Below, piece after piece: positions 1 through 10,138 of a DNA stretch of 64,000 nt (its first letter is position 1; each line of letters opens with the position of its first letter). This DNA is from Eustoma russellianum (taxonomy: Eukaryota; Streptophyta; Magnoliopsida; Gentianales; Gentianaceae): positions 9,109,129 through 9,173,128 of the forward strand of contig AP025055.1 of NCBI GenBank assembly GCA_036186865.1, read 5' to 3'. The notes beneath the pieces were generated by a model. That model had not been told where the DNA came from. It did not search any database and saw only the letters and a program-made list of their open reading frames with translations. The translations under genes and the position numbers were made by a program.

Positions 1-103
1 TTTTCTTTCTCAGGCTTCCTAGGAGGACAAGTGACGGAGGGTTGACGGCCTAAGACCCCGGATATTTCGACTTTTACCTTGGCGAGACAATCCGACCTCG
101 TCA
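1..103 (+). repeat. 3' end of the 5' LTR of the Tat-like element
   Basis: This stretch is nearly identical to 5620-5724 and ends in the same CTCGTCA. A primer-binding-like sequence begins two bases later, as expected at an LTR/leader junction. Most of this LTR is outside the window. Confidence 0.8.
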
Positions 104-105
104 AA

Positions 106-123
106 TTGGCGCGCCAGGAAGGG
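106..123 (+). other. putative tRNA primer-binding site
   Basis: TGGCGCGCCAGGAAGGGG begins two bases after the LTR end. It starts with TGG, as sites complementary to a tRNA 3' CCA do. I did not identify the tRNA, so the assignment rests on position and the TGG start. Confidence 0.5.
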
Positions 124-209
124 GCCTGAACCTCCGGGTCCCTTGACCTTCGAAATATCAAGTCATTTCCAACAACTCTTAGCTGACTTAGGAAGCTATC
201 GAGAGAAAG

Positions 210-872
210 ATGAGCAGAGAAGGCAATCAAAGGCTTTCTTTGCAACCAACCGCTCCATGTTCCAAGGAGCTTGAGGAGTTAACTCCTATTACCTTCTCAT
301 ATGAAGAGCACATGAGAGCCGTACGTTATGTTGCTCAAAATTCAGCAGCGTTTCAAGCTGTTATGGAGCTAAGAGGGAAAGCCATGACAGAAGGAATCGA
401 TGGTCCCTCTCCTAGCGGTGCTAGTGATCAGCAGTTGGAGTATTCTCCATCTCGGCCAGGGTATCATTCTGAATGTCAAGCTGAGATTATATACGAAGCA
501 GGATACTCAGCACGGAGGTCTGATTATCAGACCATACAGCGCCCTTCGGTCTCATCTCGGCCTTCCAGTTCTGGAACACATATCTAGGCCTCACGGTGAG
601 AAAGAGCATCTGTCAAAGTTCGGATGGGGGGCCAGGGCAGAGAAAGGACTTCTCTTTTGGCTTCAAAAGCTCGCATCCTCTCCATTATAAGAAAGAAGAG
701 TTTGGTGAAGGAACCAAAGCCCCTTGCAGGGCCACTCCATAAGAGGGATCCTCAACTTTACTGCCTGTATCACCATGATATAGGGCATGATACAGAAGAT
801 TGTAGGCAACTCGGTAAAGAGATAGTTCGCCAGATTGAGCTCGGCCATCTGCAACAGTTTCACAATCCGTGA
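210..872 (+). pseudogene. gag remnant of the Tat-like element
   Basis: Two open segments, 210-587 and 624-872, share one frame and are separated by two stop codons. The first starts at an ATG about 85 bases after the primer site and has the Gag-like text ITFSYEEHMRAVRYV near residue 30. The second ends with YCLYHHDIGHDTEDC followed by QLGKEIVRQIELGHL, a degenerate C-x-H-x-C pattern typical of Gag C-termini in plant Ty3/gypsy elements. The product is far shorter than a normal Gag, so the middle is probably deleted. A functional Gag would form the cytoplasmic particle; this one is broken. Confidence 0.65.
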
Positions 873-1164
873 TGAAACTTGCACAGTGGAGCCAATTTAG
901 ATGTTCCCCGAGGTGGACGCCAACCCGAGCGGCAGTTTGAATAGGAAAAAAACAACAAGTTAGGCAGCCTAGACTGTTAACTGAACTCAGTGGGGATCAA
1001 TTTTCGTATATATTTGAAAACCCCCAGCTCGGCCCCGTAGTTGGCCTGTACAGCAGTCACCTCTTGGTGCATGAAACTTCTCAGCAATAAAAAGTGTTCA
1101 TTCAACTCAGTGTTACGAACAGCTTTGCGGAACTGAAGTTCATTAAAATTTTCCTCGGCAAGAT
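873..1164 (+). other. non-coding interior of the Tat-like element
   Basis: There is no coding signal here. The stretch joins the gag remnant to the tandem array and contains scattered CTCGG words, which recur throughout this element. Confidence 0.5.
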
Positions 1165-1545
1165 ATGGGGAAAGAGCCCGCTATAGGGTTAAAAATTTCT
1201 CCTCAGCAGGATCTGGGGAAAGAGCCCGCTATAGGGTTAAAAATTTCTCCTCAGCAGGATCTGGGGAAAGAGCCCGCTATAGGGTTAAAAATTTCTCCTC
1301 AGCAAGACCTGGGAAAAGAGCCCGCCAGAGGGTTAGATTTCTTCTCAGCAGGTTCTGGGGAAAGAGCCCGCCAGAGGGTTAGATTTCTTCTCAGCAGGTT
1401 CTGGGGAAAGAGCCCGCCAGAGGGTTAGATTTCTTCTCAGCAGGTTCTGGGGAAAAAGCCCGCCAGAGGGTTAGATTTCTTCTCAGCAGGTTCTGGGGAA
1501 AGAGCCCGCCAGAGGGTAAAAGATGTCTTCTCAGCAGGTTTGGGA
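1165..1545 (+). repeat. 46-48 bp tandem repeat array, eight units
   Basis: Units begin with GGGGAAAGAGCCCGC and end in TCAGCAGG. Starts are at 1167, 1215, 1263, 1311, 1357, 1403, 1449 and 1495, so the first three periods are 48 bp and the next ones 46 bp. The change coincides with a sequence change from CTATAGGGTTAAAAATT to CCAGAGGGTTAGATT, giving two sub-families arranged in blocks. The 48-bp block happens to be open in one frame, but this looks like repeat structure rather than a gene. Confidence 0.9.
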
Positions 1546-2020
1546 AAGATCTTGTTTAAGGGTTGAAGTTGCATCTCGGCCAGCCCGGGACACCAACTTG
1601 CTCGAGACTCGTATGACCTTGCAACCCTGGATAAGGTCGGGGAAGATCTCTATATCTCACCTCGGCTAGTGTACAACGGATGCTCAGAGCTATTTTAAAT
1701 GAGATCTCAGCCAAGGTTTCACGAGATTCTCTTATTCAAGCTCAGCAAGACAAGGTAACTTTTATTTTGTCATCTTTTATTAAAGATTGAGCAGATTTAG
1801 TAAGCCCAAAGTTCAATTTTGGTAATATTAAACTTAGAAAGCTCAAGTTACGTCTGCGGGCAGAAATTTGTTCAAGATTAGTGAGTCCGACGTGGGATCT
1901 CAGCGACAAAAAAGTTAGAAAATATTGAAAAATACAAAAACCTCGGAAACAAACGAGAATTGTAAATTAAGAGGGCAGAAACTTTCATTGATGACAAGAG
2001 TACACATTACAATCTAAAGT
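1546..2020. other. non-coding spacer between array and antisense gene
   Basis: No ORF or structure of note was seen. The stretch is rich in CTCGG-type words. It would hold the 3' UTR and terminator of the antisense gene ending at 2021, but no clear AATAAA on the minus strand could be assigned. Confidence 0.4.
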
Positions 2021-4270
2021 TTAGATTTGCTCATCATCATCACGCAAGTCTGCACCATCAGTGAACTTCTGAAACTGGGCTTCGAACTCGGCCTCAGCAT
2101 TGATGTTATAGAGCTCAACCAGTCTGGGGTCATCTTTGTTTAACTAGGGGCAGACCTCAGCACAGATGTCAATGGCCTTTGTCTGACCCATCTGCATAAC
2201 TGGGCCCTGCAGCAGCACCATATTCTCTTCGAACAGTTCGGATTTCTTAAACTCGGCCACTGCTTCAGTCTTGGCCGCATTAAGTTGAGCAGAAAAGTTT
2301 GATGCTTGCTGTTCCAGTTTCTCTTGCAGAGTTTTGATCACGGCATCTTTCTGCCCAGACTCAGCCATTACTTGGTTGTAGCATGCCTCTAGGTCGGCAT
2401 TCCTCTTTTCCAGCTCGGACACCACGGAGTTGGCCGTAACCCATTTGGTTTCAGCCTCTTCCTTTTGGCCTTGAATTTTGATGATCTCCGACTTCATAAA
2501 TGCGACGCTTTGGGAATTAGCATCAGACTCTCTGGTTTTACTTGCCAGTTGATTTTGCAACTCCTCACCTCGGCTAATGAGCTCGGATAGTTGCACTGTT
2601 AGCTGTTTCACCGAAGTGGAATTAGAAAAACTTTTAGCATGTGAAACAAACAAGAGGTAAATCATACCATGGCGGAGTTGACATGGACAGAGTTGACCAA
2701 GCTGCCCCAAGATGCAGTTGAGAAACATTGTTTGTCAATAGGTAGTATCAAACTGTTCATCTTCTTGGCTGTGGCAGGGTTCATCACAGTGTCAGTTTCA
2801 TCAAATTCGCCCACCGTTACATTTTCCTGAGCAGGTGCCATCTCGGCCTCAGGAATGGAGGCATCGTCTTCTCTGGGCCTTTTTCCTAGAACAGAGCCCT
2901 CAATTGGCCGGGTCAGTCCAAGATCATTTGGAGGGTTTATAGGAGATACATCAGCCCTAGCTCCTATACCAGTATTTAGAGTTAAAGACTACTCAAAAAA
3001 TAATATTGCAAGTCTACAAAAATACTAGATACCTGGATTGGTCGACCCAGAGGCAATTGTGATGGCTTTATTCACCTCAGCCTCGGCAATGCCTTCAGCT
3101 GGTGGCTGACCTTGAGCCACCTCGGCCCTTGCTCTCACGGCCTAAGCCTTCTTTCGAGCTGTGGCCTTAGCAATTTTGGCCGCAAAATCCTTCCCTCCAG
3201 GAGCCATGGAGCCTGCATAAAGTACACAAGGTTAAGTGGGGGAAGTTAGAGATGAGAAAGAAGCACAAGTATTAGAATATACCCCTGACTACTGTCAAAT
3301 TCTCTGGAGGAAGAGGTTTGTAATGAGGACGAGAGGCCAAAGAATTCAGGTCGGCTGCTTTTAGAACGGATTCATTAACTCTGTGCCAGTCAATGACCAC
3401 AGGCAGAGAGTACAACTTGGCCGCCTCGTCACAGTATTCTGAGCTCGGCTTCATGTTGTTAGCTCTGCCCGACTTCCATATATCAAGTTGGGGTAACCCT
3501 AACTTCTTAATATAAAAGAACCTACCCTTCCAATTCTTCTTGAAGGAGGGAATATGTACAACATAATTAAAATCTTCAGGAGTCACTCTTTTGGTAAAGT
3601 AATACCAACTCTCTGAAGACCTACAAGCAAACAGACTTCTAAAGATTCTTTGATCGAAGGGGATCTCAGATGCTCTAAGGAAGAGCAGAAAAGAAAGAAT
3701 AATTTTCAAACTGTTAGGCTTGATTTGGGGAAGCCTAAGGTTGTAAGAATGAAGAATTCGAAACAAAGAAACTGGGATGGGAAGACGGAATCCGGAATGG
3801 AAATATTCTTCGTAGATGGCTTCATATCCCGCAGGAGGGTCATAGGCCGTTTGATTGGGTAAAGGAAGGATGGGATCGAATTGCTCAACGTCAATATCGT
3901 ACATCCCGCATAATAAAGACACGTCCACCTCGGACAGAGTACAAAAAGACTCTTGAACCTCGGCTGAGGGAGACCCCCTATAAACGACCCCAACTGGCAG
4001 AGCAGAAACCCTAGATTTTGGGGGATTTGCGATAGCTTCCGGAGCAGGAATAGTTTCAGCTTGCTCTGGCGAAACCTCGACTACTGTTATAGCTCTACTC
4101 GGCGGAGCTCGACCACTGGGGCCGGCAACATTACCAGCACCAGCCCGAAGCCGAGCTGGAGGACGGTTTTCAGAGACAACCGTCCTCTCCGATGAGGAAT
4201 TTAAGGATCCGGCGTTACCAACATAAGAAGCTCCTTCGGAGCGATTCTGTGAGTCAGAAGCCAAAGACAT
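2021..4270 (-). pseudogene. antisense four-exon gene with gypsy-type 'transposase' (PF04195-like) N-terminus and coiled-coil C-terminus
   Basis: On the minus strand an ATG at 4270 opens exon 1 (4270-3283). I infer introns 3282-3213, 3032-2964 and 2667-2603. Each starts GTAT on the coding strand and ends AG, and their phases (1, 1, 0) keep one reading frame through exons 2 (3212-3033), 3 (2963-2668) and 4 (2602-2021). Together they give 682 codons including the stop. Exon 1 has a low-complexity N-terminus, then the block from ~residue 140 (YDPPAGYEAIYEEYF, FRLPIPVSLFRILHSY) typical of the plant 'putative gypsy type transposon' domain. Exon 4 is a heptad-rich coiled coil ending in an acidic tail. 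Two nonsense codons (TAG at 3144-3142 and 2146-2144) fit CAG-to-TAG changes. The molecular role is unknown; 'transposase' is only a family label. A TATA box lies ~170 bp upstream. Confidence 0.7.
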
Positions 4271-4438
4271 GAAAGCTAGCAGAGAAGTCTTACAGGCGAT
4301 TAGCCAGAAGAGAAAGAAGATCGCCGAGGTGAAAAGGACGTCGGATCAAGGGGAAACGCCGGAAGAGCTGACACAGATGAAAAGTAAGAATGAGGAGAGC
4401 AATTAGAATGCAAAAGGGAAAAAATGAGGAATGAAGCC

Positions 4439-4448
4439 CTATTTATAG
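4439..4448 (-). promoter_or_regulatory. TATA box of the antisense gene
   Basis: The minus strand reads CTATAAATAG, a near-perfect plant TATA box. It is ~170 bp upstream of the antisense ATG at 4270, so transcription would start near 4410 with a 5' UTR of ~140 nt. It lies outside the inferred LTR, so the antisense gene appears to have its own promoter. Confidence 0.65.
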
Positions 4449-4811
4449 GCAAGTCTCAGCCATTTCAAAGGTCACCTCGGGTTAGGCTAACCTCGATTCC
4501 CGTGCCACCATCAAGGCTGATTGGCATTGAATCTTGAACCGACGTGATTAAAAGCTGAACCGTCATCACCTCAATCTGCGAAGATACTAAATTGTGCAAG
4601 ACGAACCAACCCGAGATGGACACATGCCAGTAAAGATTATACACCTGATCAGTTTGATCCAATCAGTACAGCTACAAACTGATGTTTCGTACACCGCGCT
4701 TGATAGGTATGGAGTAATTGGCTTTAAGAGAGACACCTCGGCTAAAGGCAGCGATATCAACAGATCAGCCTGCCCTCAGCTCAGCTCGGCCAAACTAATC
4801 TGGGGGGCAAA

Positions 4812-5724
4812 TGATGATACCAGAAAATTCACCCGTCAGTCAATGACAGTCAACGTTAGAGCAAGAGTACAGAAATGACTAAGGGCCGCAGGTCGGCCTG
4901 ACGACTGACCAAGTCCTACACGGACAAATATTCCGCCTAGGCCACAGAGGCACCATGTCATCTCGGTTACATGGTCAGCACCCTACTAGGACCAAGGGTT
5001 CCACCTCGGCATTTCTGCCCTTCAATGACAGTATCTCGGACATCTAGAAGAGCGGATATACATCCTGCTCGGCCAAAGGAAACCAGTCTTTGGTTCCTGG
5101 TTGAGCCTTTAACAGTTCCATCTCGGCCAAAGGAACACATCTCGGCCTCAGATTTGCTCTCGACCACGGCTCTGATTATTGATCTCGGCCAGGTTACAAC
5201 AGTCACAGAGCTGTATGCTACGTGGTCTACATGCAGTATCCCGCTTTCCAGATGTCAATCATACGGAGGAAAGGTGTCAGTACAGCAATCCTTAACAGCT
5301 GCACGGCTACCATGCAAGCGGGCCAGACGTCGTCATCTCAACCATCTGAGACACACAGCTCCCAGCTTCGCCAACTATAAAAGAGCTTCTCCAACAGTAA
5401 GAAGCTCCAAGCCGAATTTGTAAGGTAAAAACCCAAGTCCAAATCACAAGTGTGAAAAACACCCCGCTGTTCTCATGTCAGCTCGGCTTACACCTTGGCC
5501 GACCTCAAACAGGTTTCGTCAAACCTATATTTCAGTTAAAGCCATACGCTATAATGCCCGCTACTAACTTGAGCGTCGGAGGGTTTTCCCGGGGCAGTGC
5601 CCTGGGACCCCTAACACGTTCTTTTCTTTCTCAGGCTTCCTAGGAGGACAAGTGACGGAGGGTTGACGGCCTAAGACCCCGGATATTTCGACTTTTACCT
5701 TGGCGAGACAATCCGACCTCGTCA
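4812..5724 (+). repeat. 3' LTR of the Tat-like element (~913 bp)
   Basis: The right end is fixed by identity with 1-103. The left end is inferred from the purine tract TGGGGGGCAAA at 4801-4811, a plausible polypurine primer, followed by TGATGATACC. The LTR would run TG...CA. It contains a TATA box at 5374-5381 and many CTCGGCC words. Open frames inside it show no protein similarity that I recognise. Confidence 0.65.
5374..5381 (+). promoter_or_regulatory. LTR TATA box (sense promoter)
   Basis: CTATAAAAG in the context CCAACTATAAAAGAGC lies ~340 bp before the LTR end. This is the expected position for a U3 promoter, with R starting near 5405. The element therefore has convergent promoters: this one on the plus strand and 4439-4448 on the minus strand. 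Confidence 0.65.
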
Positions 5725-5734
5725 ATATACATAT

Positions 5735-5890
5735 ATTTTCAATGCATACGTGGGCAAGTGGTCGAGGTTTGGGTATGGTCAAGCGTAGATTGGATAGATT
5801 GATGTGTTCTGATTCTTTTAATGTCATGTTTCCAAATTTACGTGTTGCTCATTTGCCACGCCTGACGTCAGATCATTCACCATTATTATA
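5735..5890 (+). pseudogene. LINE A ORF2 endonuclease, C-terminal remnant
   Basis: In frame with WASGRGLGMVKRRLDRLM and then LPRLTSDHSPLL, this is the end of an AP-type endonuclease. SDH is the catalytic Asp-His motif of the family, and RGLG..RRLDR precedes it in the other LINEs here (for example 57590-57720). A TAG follows at once; the same frame continues with the linker FRFQNMWTEHEDFLAFV. The N-terminal two thirds of the domain lie beyond the Tat-like insertion, outside the window. Confidence 0.8.
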
Positions 5891-7526
5891 GCATTGTGTA
5901 CAGGCGGACACTCATGCTCCTAAATCCTTTAGATTTCAGAATATGTGGACGGAACATGAAGATTTCTTAGCGTTTGTAAAAGCATCGTGGTCTTCTTATC
6001 CAACCTGTGGTGGGATGCGAGGTTTATATCATAAGTTGCAGGCTTTGAAGAAGGATTTAAAAATCTAGAACATCTCCATCTTTTTAAATATATTTGACAA
6101 ATTAAAACAGGCTGAGCAAGTGTTGATTAGATGTGAGAATCAATTTGATAGGCAGCCCACCTCAGTACATCGTATAGAATATCATGCTGCACAGGCACAT
6201 TTTAAGAGGGCATCACGGAATCAGCTATTATATTGGGAACAAAAGGCTAGAATAAAATGGATAAAGAGTGGTGATGCAAACACTTATTTTTTTCATAATC
6301 TTGTTCAAGATCGTCATCGAACGCAAACTTTAACCTTTATTCGACCTAGTGAAGGCGTACTGTGTCAAACGCAACATGAAATTCAACAAGCTGCTATCTC
6401 TTACTACACTACTCTCTTTACTGCGGAAGCAATTGAAGATGAGAGTGCAATCTTAAATTATATTTCTTTTTTAAATTACGGATGCAGATAATCAGAAGCT
6501 AATGGAAATTCCATTACTGATGGAGGTTAAGGAGGTGGTGTGGGCATTGGATCTGGACATTGCTCCTGGTCCGGATGGATACAATGGAAATTTTTATCGT
6601 TTTTGTTGGCAAATTATTCAACATGATATTCTCATGGCTATCCAAGAGTTTTTTCTGGGTTTTCCACTTCCTCAAGCAATGGGAAGCACGTTGATCACGA
6701 TTATCTCAAAGATTCCCAGTCCACGGACATTCTCTGACTTTCGACCTATCAGTTTGGCAAATTTTATTTCCAAAGTAGCAACACGGATTATTGCTTCACG
6801 GTTACAGCCGTTGCTTCCCAAAATTATTTCTATTGAACAAGCTGGTTTTTTGAAGGGAAGGGATATTTCAGATCATATTGTCATGGCAAGGGAGATGGTA
6901 CACCTCTTAGATAAGAAGGTAAGGGGGGTCGAATACGATGACTAAACTTGATATGATGAAAGTGTTTGATAGAGTGAGTTGGTCGTTTCTGCCTCAACTT
7001 TTTACTAGATTCGGTTTTGACACGATTTATTAACATTATCTTCAACCATTTAAGAGGCACGCATTTGTCAATCTTAATAAATGCGATAGCCTCAGGATAT
7101 TTTTAGCCTACTCGAGGTGTTAAACAAGGTGATCCACTCCCATTTTATTCATTCTTGCATCTGAGGCATTCTCCAGGGGACTCAAGCATCTGGCATCGGT
7201 AGGAACATTAACATGCTATAACGTGGGGCGAGCCCAACCATGTCTTACGCATTTGGCATTTGCAGATGACTTGCTTGTGTTTCTTAATGGGGATTTGTCT
7301 TATTTGAGGAAATTTTGAAGTTTCCTGCAATTATATCAACGAGCATCTGGACAAGCAGTTAATTTTCAAAAAAGTCACTTTGTTGCAGCATCATATATCA
7401 CACCAGCTCGGGTGCATAGTATGGCGAATGCGCTCCAAATGACTGCGGTTTCAATTCCACTCAAATACTTGGGGATACAATTGCGTAGAGGCAAGGAGAT
7501 GTTTTCTCATATTTTATCATAATTGA
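5891..7526 (+). pseudogene. LINE A ORF2 linker and reverse transcriptase, frameshifted
   Basis: Open pieces at 6120-6491 and 6502-6945 give the pre-RT segment (YWEQKARIKWIKSGDANT) and RT core (APGPDGYNGNFYR, FRPISLANFISKVATRII, EQAGFLKGRDISD). KLDMMKVFDRVSW (motif A) follows at ~6949 in a new frame, GVKQGDPL at ~7118, and FADDLLVFLNG (catalytic FADD) at ~7258. Around 7500 the text jumps from KYLGIQLRRGKEM to NGTFTVKSVHDH, omitting the ~700 bp thumb region that the other LINEs keep. The enzyme would have copied LINE RNA at the target site; this copy is dead. Confidence 0.85.
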
Positions 7527-8609
7527 ATGGCGAATGGTACTTTCACAGTGAAATCTGTGCATGATCATAATTGTTCGAGGGGGATCCAGAGGCTTTTGCT
7601 TCAGTTTGTCTGGCATAAGTTTCTACCACCAAAGATTAGATTATTCCTTTGGCGTTTGTATCATGGAGCTTTGCCAATTCCTGAAAATTTGGTCCAGTTC
7701 TCCATTTGTTATCCTAGTCGATGCCCATTTTGCCTCAGTGCTGTGGTGACGAAGGATCATATTTTTTTAACATGTCATGAGGTCAGGCCCATATGGAGAT
7801 ATTACAGTCTTTGTCTTGATGGTCCAGCAGTGATAGCAACTACTCTTCAGTCACATTTACTCCAATGGTGGCTCTCGACTCAAGCACGTTTATTTAAAGG
7901 AATATTGCAAATCACTTCACCAGGTTTGATAGTGTGGGAGCTCTGCAAAGCATACTCATCAATCATGTTTAGTGACGGCAGTTGGTGTCCACAGCAAGTT
8001 ATGGAAATGATTCGACAAACTATTTATGATTGGTCGTCAGCACAGCAAGGTAAAAAATATGCTCTTTCAGATGTTAGCTTAGTCTCTTGTGGTCTTTCAC
8101 CTATCTTGCGATCTCCAAGATGTCGGGTAGTCCGCTGGATGTGCCATCTGAATTGGCAGTACAAGTTGAATGTGGATGCAACACATGGGAATATCACAGC
8201 AGCCGCAGGTGCTATCTTACGTGATAGTCGGGGATTCTTCATATGCACAATCTCGTTCCATCTACCACTTTCGATACCAGTAGAGGCAGAGCTGCAGGTA
8301 GCATTTTATGCCTTTCTATACTTTGCACCTCATTGGATGCCAATAGATGTGGAGGTTGATGCTCAGGATGTTTTACATAAGGTCCAAAATGGCAGTTCAC
8401 ATAAAGCAATAATGTTTCATTATCTTTTGCATTCTATGTCTCTCTCAATGATGCATATCCTAAGGGAAGCAAATCAGATGGCACACTATCTTGCTCAATA
8501 TGGTCAGATTCGGAATCAATTGTCCATTTTAGGACTATTTTCAGCATTACCTCTGTCGGCCCGAGCTAGTCTTCAGACAGAGGAAATCCCACATTTAAGA
8601 TATGGATAA
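7527..8609 (+). pseudogene. LINE A ORF2 C-terminus: zf-RVT plus RNase H
   Basis: A 360-codon open frame. Residues ~1-95 form the zf-RVT segment (FTVKSVHDH, RLFLWRLYHGALPI, CPFC...H). Residues ~205-335 form a plant RVT_3-type RNase H (KLNVDATHGNITAAAGAILRD, then EAELQVAFYAF and EVDAQD). The last catalytic Asp of classical RNase H is His here (NQMAHYLAQYG), as in the other LINEs in the window. The frame is open only because the stretch before it is deleted; it has no start of its own. In a live element it is part of ORF2p and degrades the RNA template. Confidence 0.85.
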
Positions 8610-9100
8610 GGTGATACAAAAAATATGTTGCCCGTATCATTGCATGGTATGGGCAACGCGGGTACACTCATCTATTTCTCATGATTATTATCATCAATTA
8701 TATGTTTGCGAATTTTGGACTCTTGCACGATATCTTTTTTTGTTGCCTGTGTCTCAGGATACAGGCAACATGGGCACATATTCTACATACCCTGGATCAT
8801 TTTTCTATGCACTAACTATTCAACTCTTGTCATTAAACCTCATTTTATGTTTCCTTTGCATGGATTCATGGCGAGACTCTCATTGACGATCATTCAGCAC
8901 AAAGCAATATCAAATGGATTGTTTCTCCATTTGGATTCTTCACATCATGCTTCACTATAGTCAAATATCAAGCAACAAAACTGACCATTTTCTGGAAATG
9001 AGTACAACCCGCTTGCTTTACAAGGCGATATCGCTGTCCACTACAAGCATACAAAGTACTTCTCCTTTTTGGGGCATTTATCTCTACACACCAGATCTTG
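8610..9100 (+). other. LINE A 3' UTR, first half, with two stem-loop modules
   Basis: Two hairpins are visible: GTTGCCCGTA/TATGGGCAAC at 8627-8657 (one G-U) and GTTGCCTGTGT/ATACAGGCAAC at 8742-8769 (one G-U). Both belong to the module family seen in LINEs B-G and K. The gypsy element interrupts this UTR at 9100. Confidence 0.75.
9096..9100. repeat. target-site duplication TCTTG, left copy
   Basis: TCTTG precedes the gypsy 5' LTR at 9101 and recurs directly after the 3' LTR at 30154-30158. This shows both LTRs belong to one insertion and that LINE A continues at 30154. Confidence 0.9.
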
Positions 9101-10138
9101 TGTTGTACCTCGCTCAAAATTAGTACAGCAGCTAGGGTTGGGGTGAAGCAAGGCAAGAGAATGAGACCTCGAAAGGAAGACATCATCGGCTTTATCTATG
9201 ATTATTTAAGATTTAAGGGAATTAGCATACCCCCTAGCATATAATTGAATTAACATATAAAGAAAAGGATATGGGAGCATGGGTAAGACTCAATCGAATT
9301 ACACACCCACCAATATTTTCGGCTAAGGGGATTCTAAGAATAAGGTTCCTTTTACAAACTCCAGAAGATGGGCCTAATTAAGCCCTTAATAAATTGAGAA
9401 CTCTCTTCATGGCCGTTGGGTATCATTTTGAGGTAAGACCAAAAGAACTTTGGCCATCAATTATATAAATCTTTAAGGTCTAGCAGATCTAACTTGGCGG
9501 AGAATAGGTGGCACTACACGCTTGTGTAAGCATTGGATATATATATGTATATAGATAGGTATGAATATGTATATGTGTACCCTAAAAAGTGGAAGCTATC
9601 ATGTAATAAATGGCTCAAGGGGGGTTACAATGCGATGAAAATACTACTTAAAGGACCTTATAGAAAAGTATGCGACTCTAGGAATCTTCTTGATACTTCA
9701 TGAATTTCAGAGACCTAAGCATACGATATACTAAAGTGCATCATCCATGTTTAGATATTAAGATGCAAAAATAAGGTCTAAGATATGGATAGATTATGAA
9801 TAGTACGTGGGTATGCATATTGGTATATGTATATACATATATACGAATCCAGGCATATACATACGGCGATAGAATAATTTTCGGAGAAGTATGTTATATG
9901 TGTATGTACACACCCTATACGGTTACATATATATATGTACATGGATGTACACGCCTCCACTTAATATTTCCGGATATAATGTGTATTTCTTTTTGAGGTT
10001 TATTGCTTATTTCAAAAAGGAAGTATAGATATATATGCATGAGTGCGTGTGTGCATGTATACAGAAATATATATATATATAGCTACACACCTATGGATAA
10101 GAATTATGAGAAATTTAGATAGGCTATGTGTGCATATA
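9101..10138 (+). repeat. gypsy 5' LTR, segment 1
   Basis: This segment matches 28239-29595 of the 3' LTR closely. One exception is a ~250 bp block (28371-28636) missing here at ~9232. Short frames in it are chance products of TA-rich DNA. It ends where the T-rich 3' end of LINE B starts. Confidence 0.85.

Larger units (their letters stand above)
1..5724 (+). mobile_element. Tat-like non-autonomous Ty3/gypsy LTR retrotransposon (LARD type)
   Basis: The last 103 bases of a 5' LTR (1-103) recur almost exactly at 5620-5724, the end of a 3' LTR, so the two ends belong to one element whose start lies left of the window. The interior holds a primer-binding-like site, a decayed gag, a 46-48 bp tandem array and a long antisense gene. 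No protease, reverse transcriptase or integrase is visible, so mobilisation would have needed enzymes from a relative. Antisense extra genes are known from the Tat lineage of plant Ty3/gypsy elements, which is the basis for the lineage call. The element lies in the endonuclease region of LINE A, which continues at 5725. The target duplication cannot be tested because the left flank is missing. Confidence 0.8.
5725..9100 (+). mobile_element. LINE A, left part (L1-clade non-LTR retrotransposon)
   Basis: The plus-strand remnants run in LINE ORF2 order: endonuclease C-terminus, reverse transcriptase, zf-RVT, RNase H, 3' UTR. The 5' part is cut by the Tat-like element at 5724. The 3' UTR is cut at 9100 by a gypsy LTR and resumes at 30154, supported by the shared TCTTG. 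It is the oldest layer of this half of the window, with many stops and at least one large deletion near 7525. Confidence 0.85.

Noticed and set aside
1165..1428. 87-codon frame made of GKEPAIGLKISPQQDL repeats
   Set aside because: It is produced by the 48-bp tandem array and collapses when the period changes to 46.
4971..5423. 150-codon open frame in the Tat-like 3' LTR
   Set aside because: It lies across U3 and the TATA box, shows no domain, and is overlapped by an antisense frame of like quality; CTCGG-rich sequence with few stops explains it.
9778..9996. Paired small frames of YIYICNR-type in TA-rich DNA (also at 29158-29376)
   Set aside because: They occur in both LTRs because the LTRs are copies, not because of protein conservation; the composition is TA repeats.
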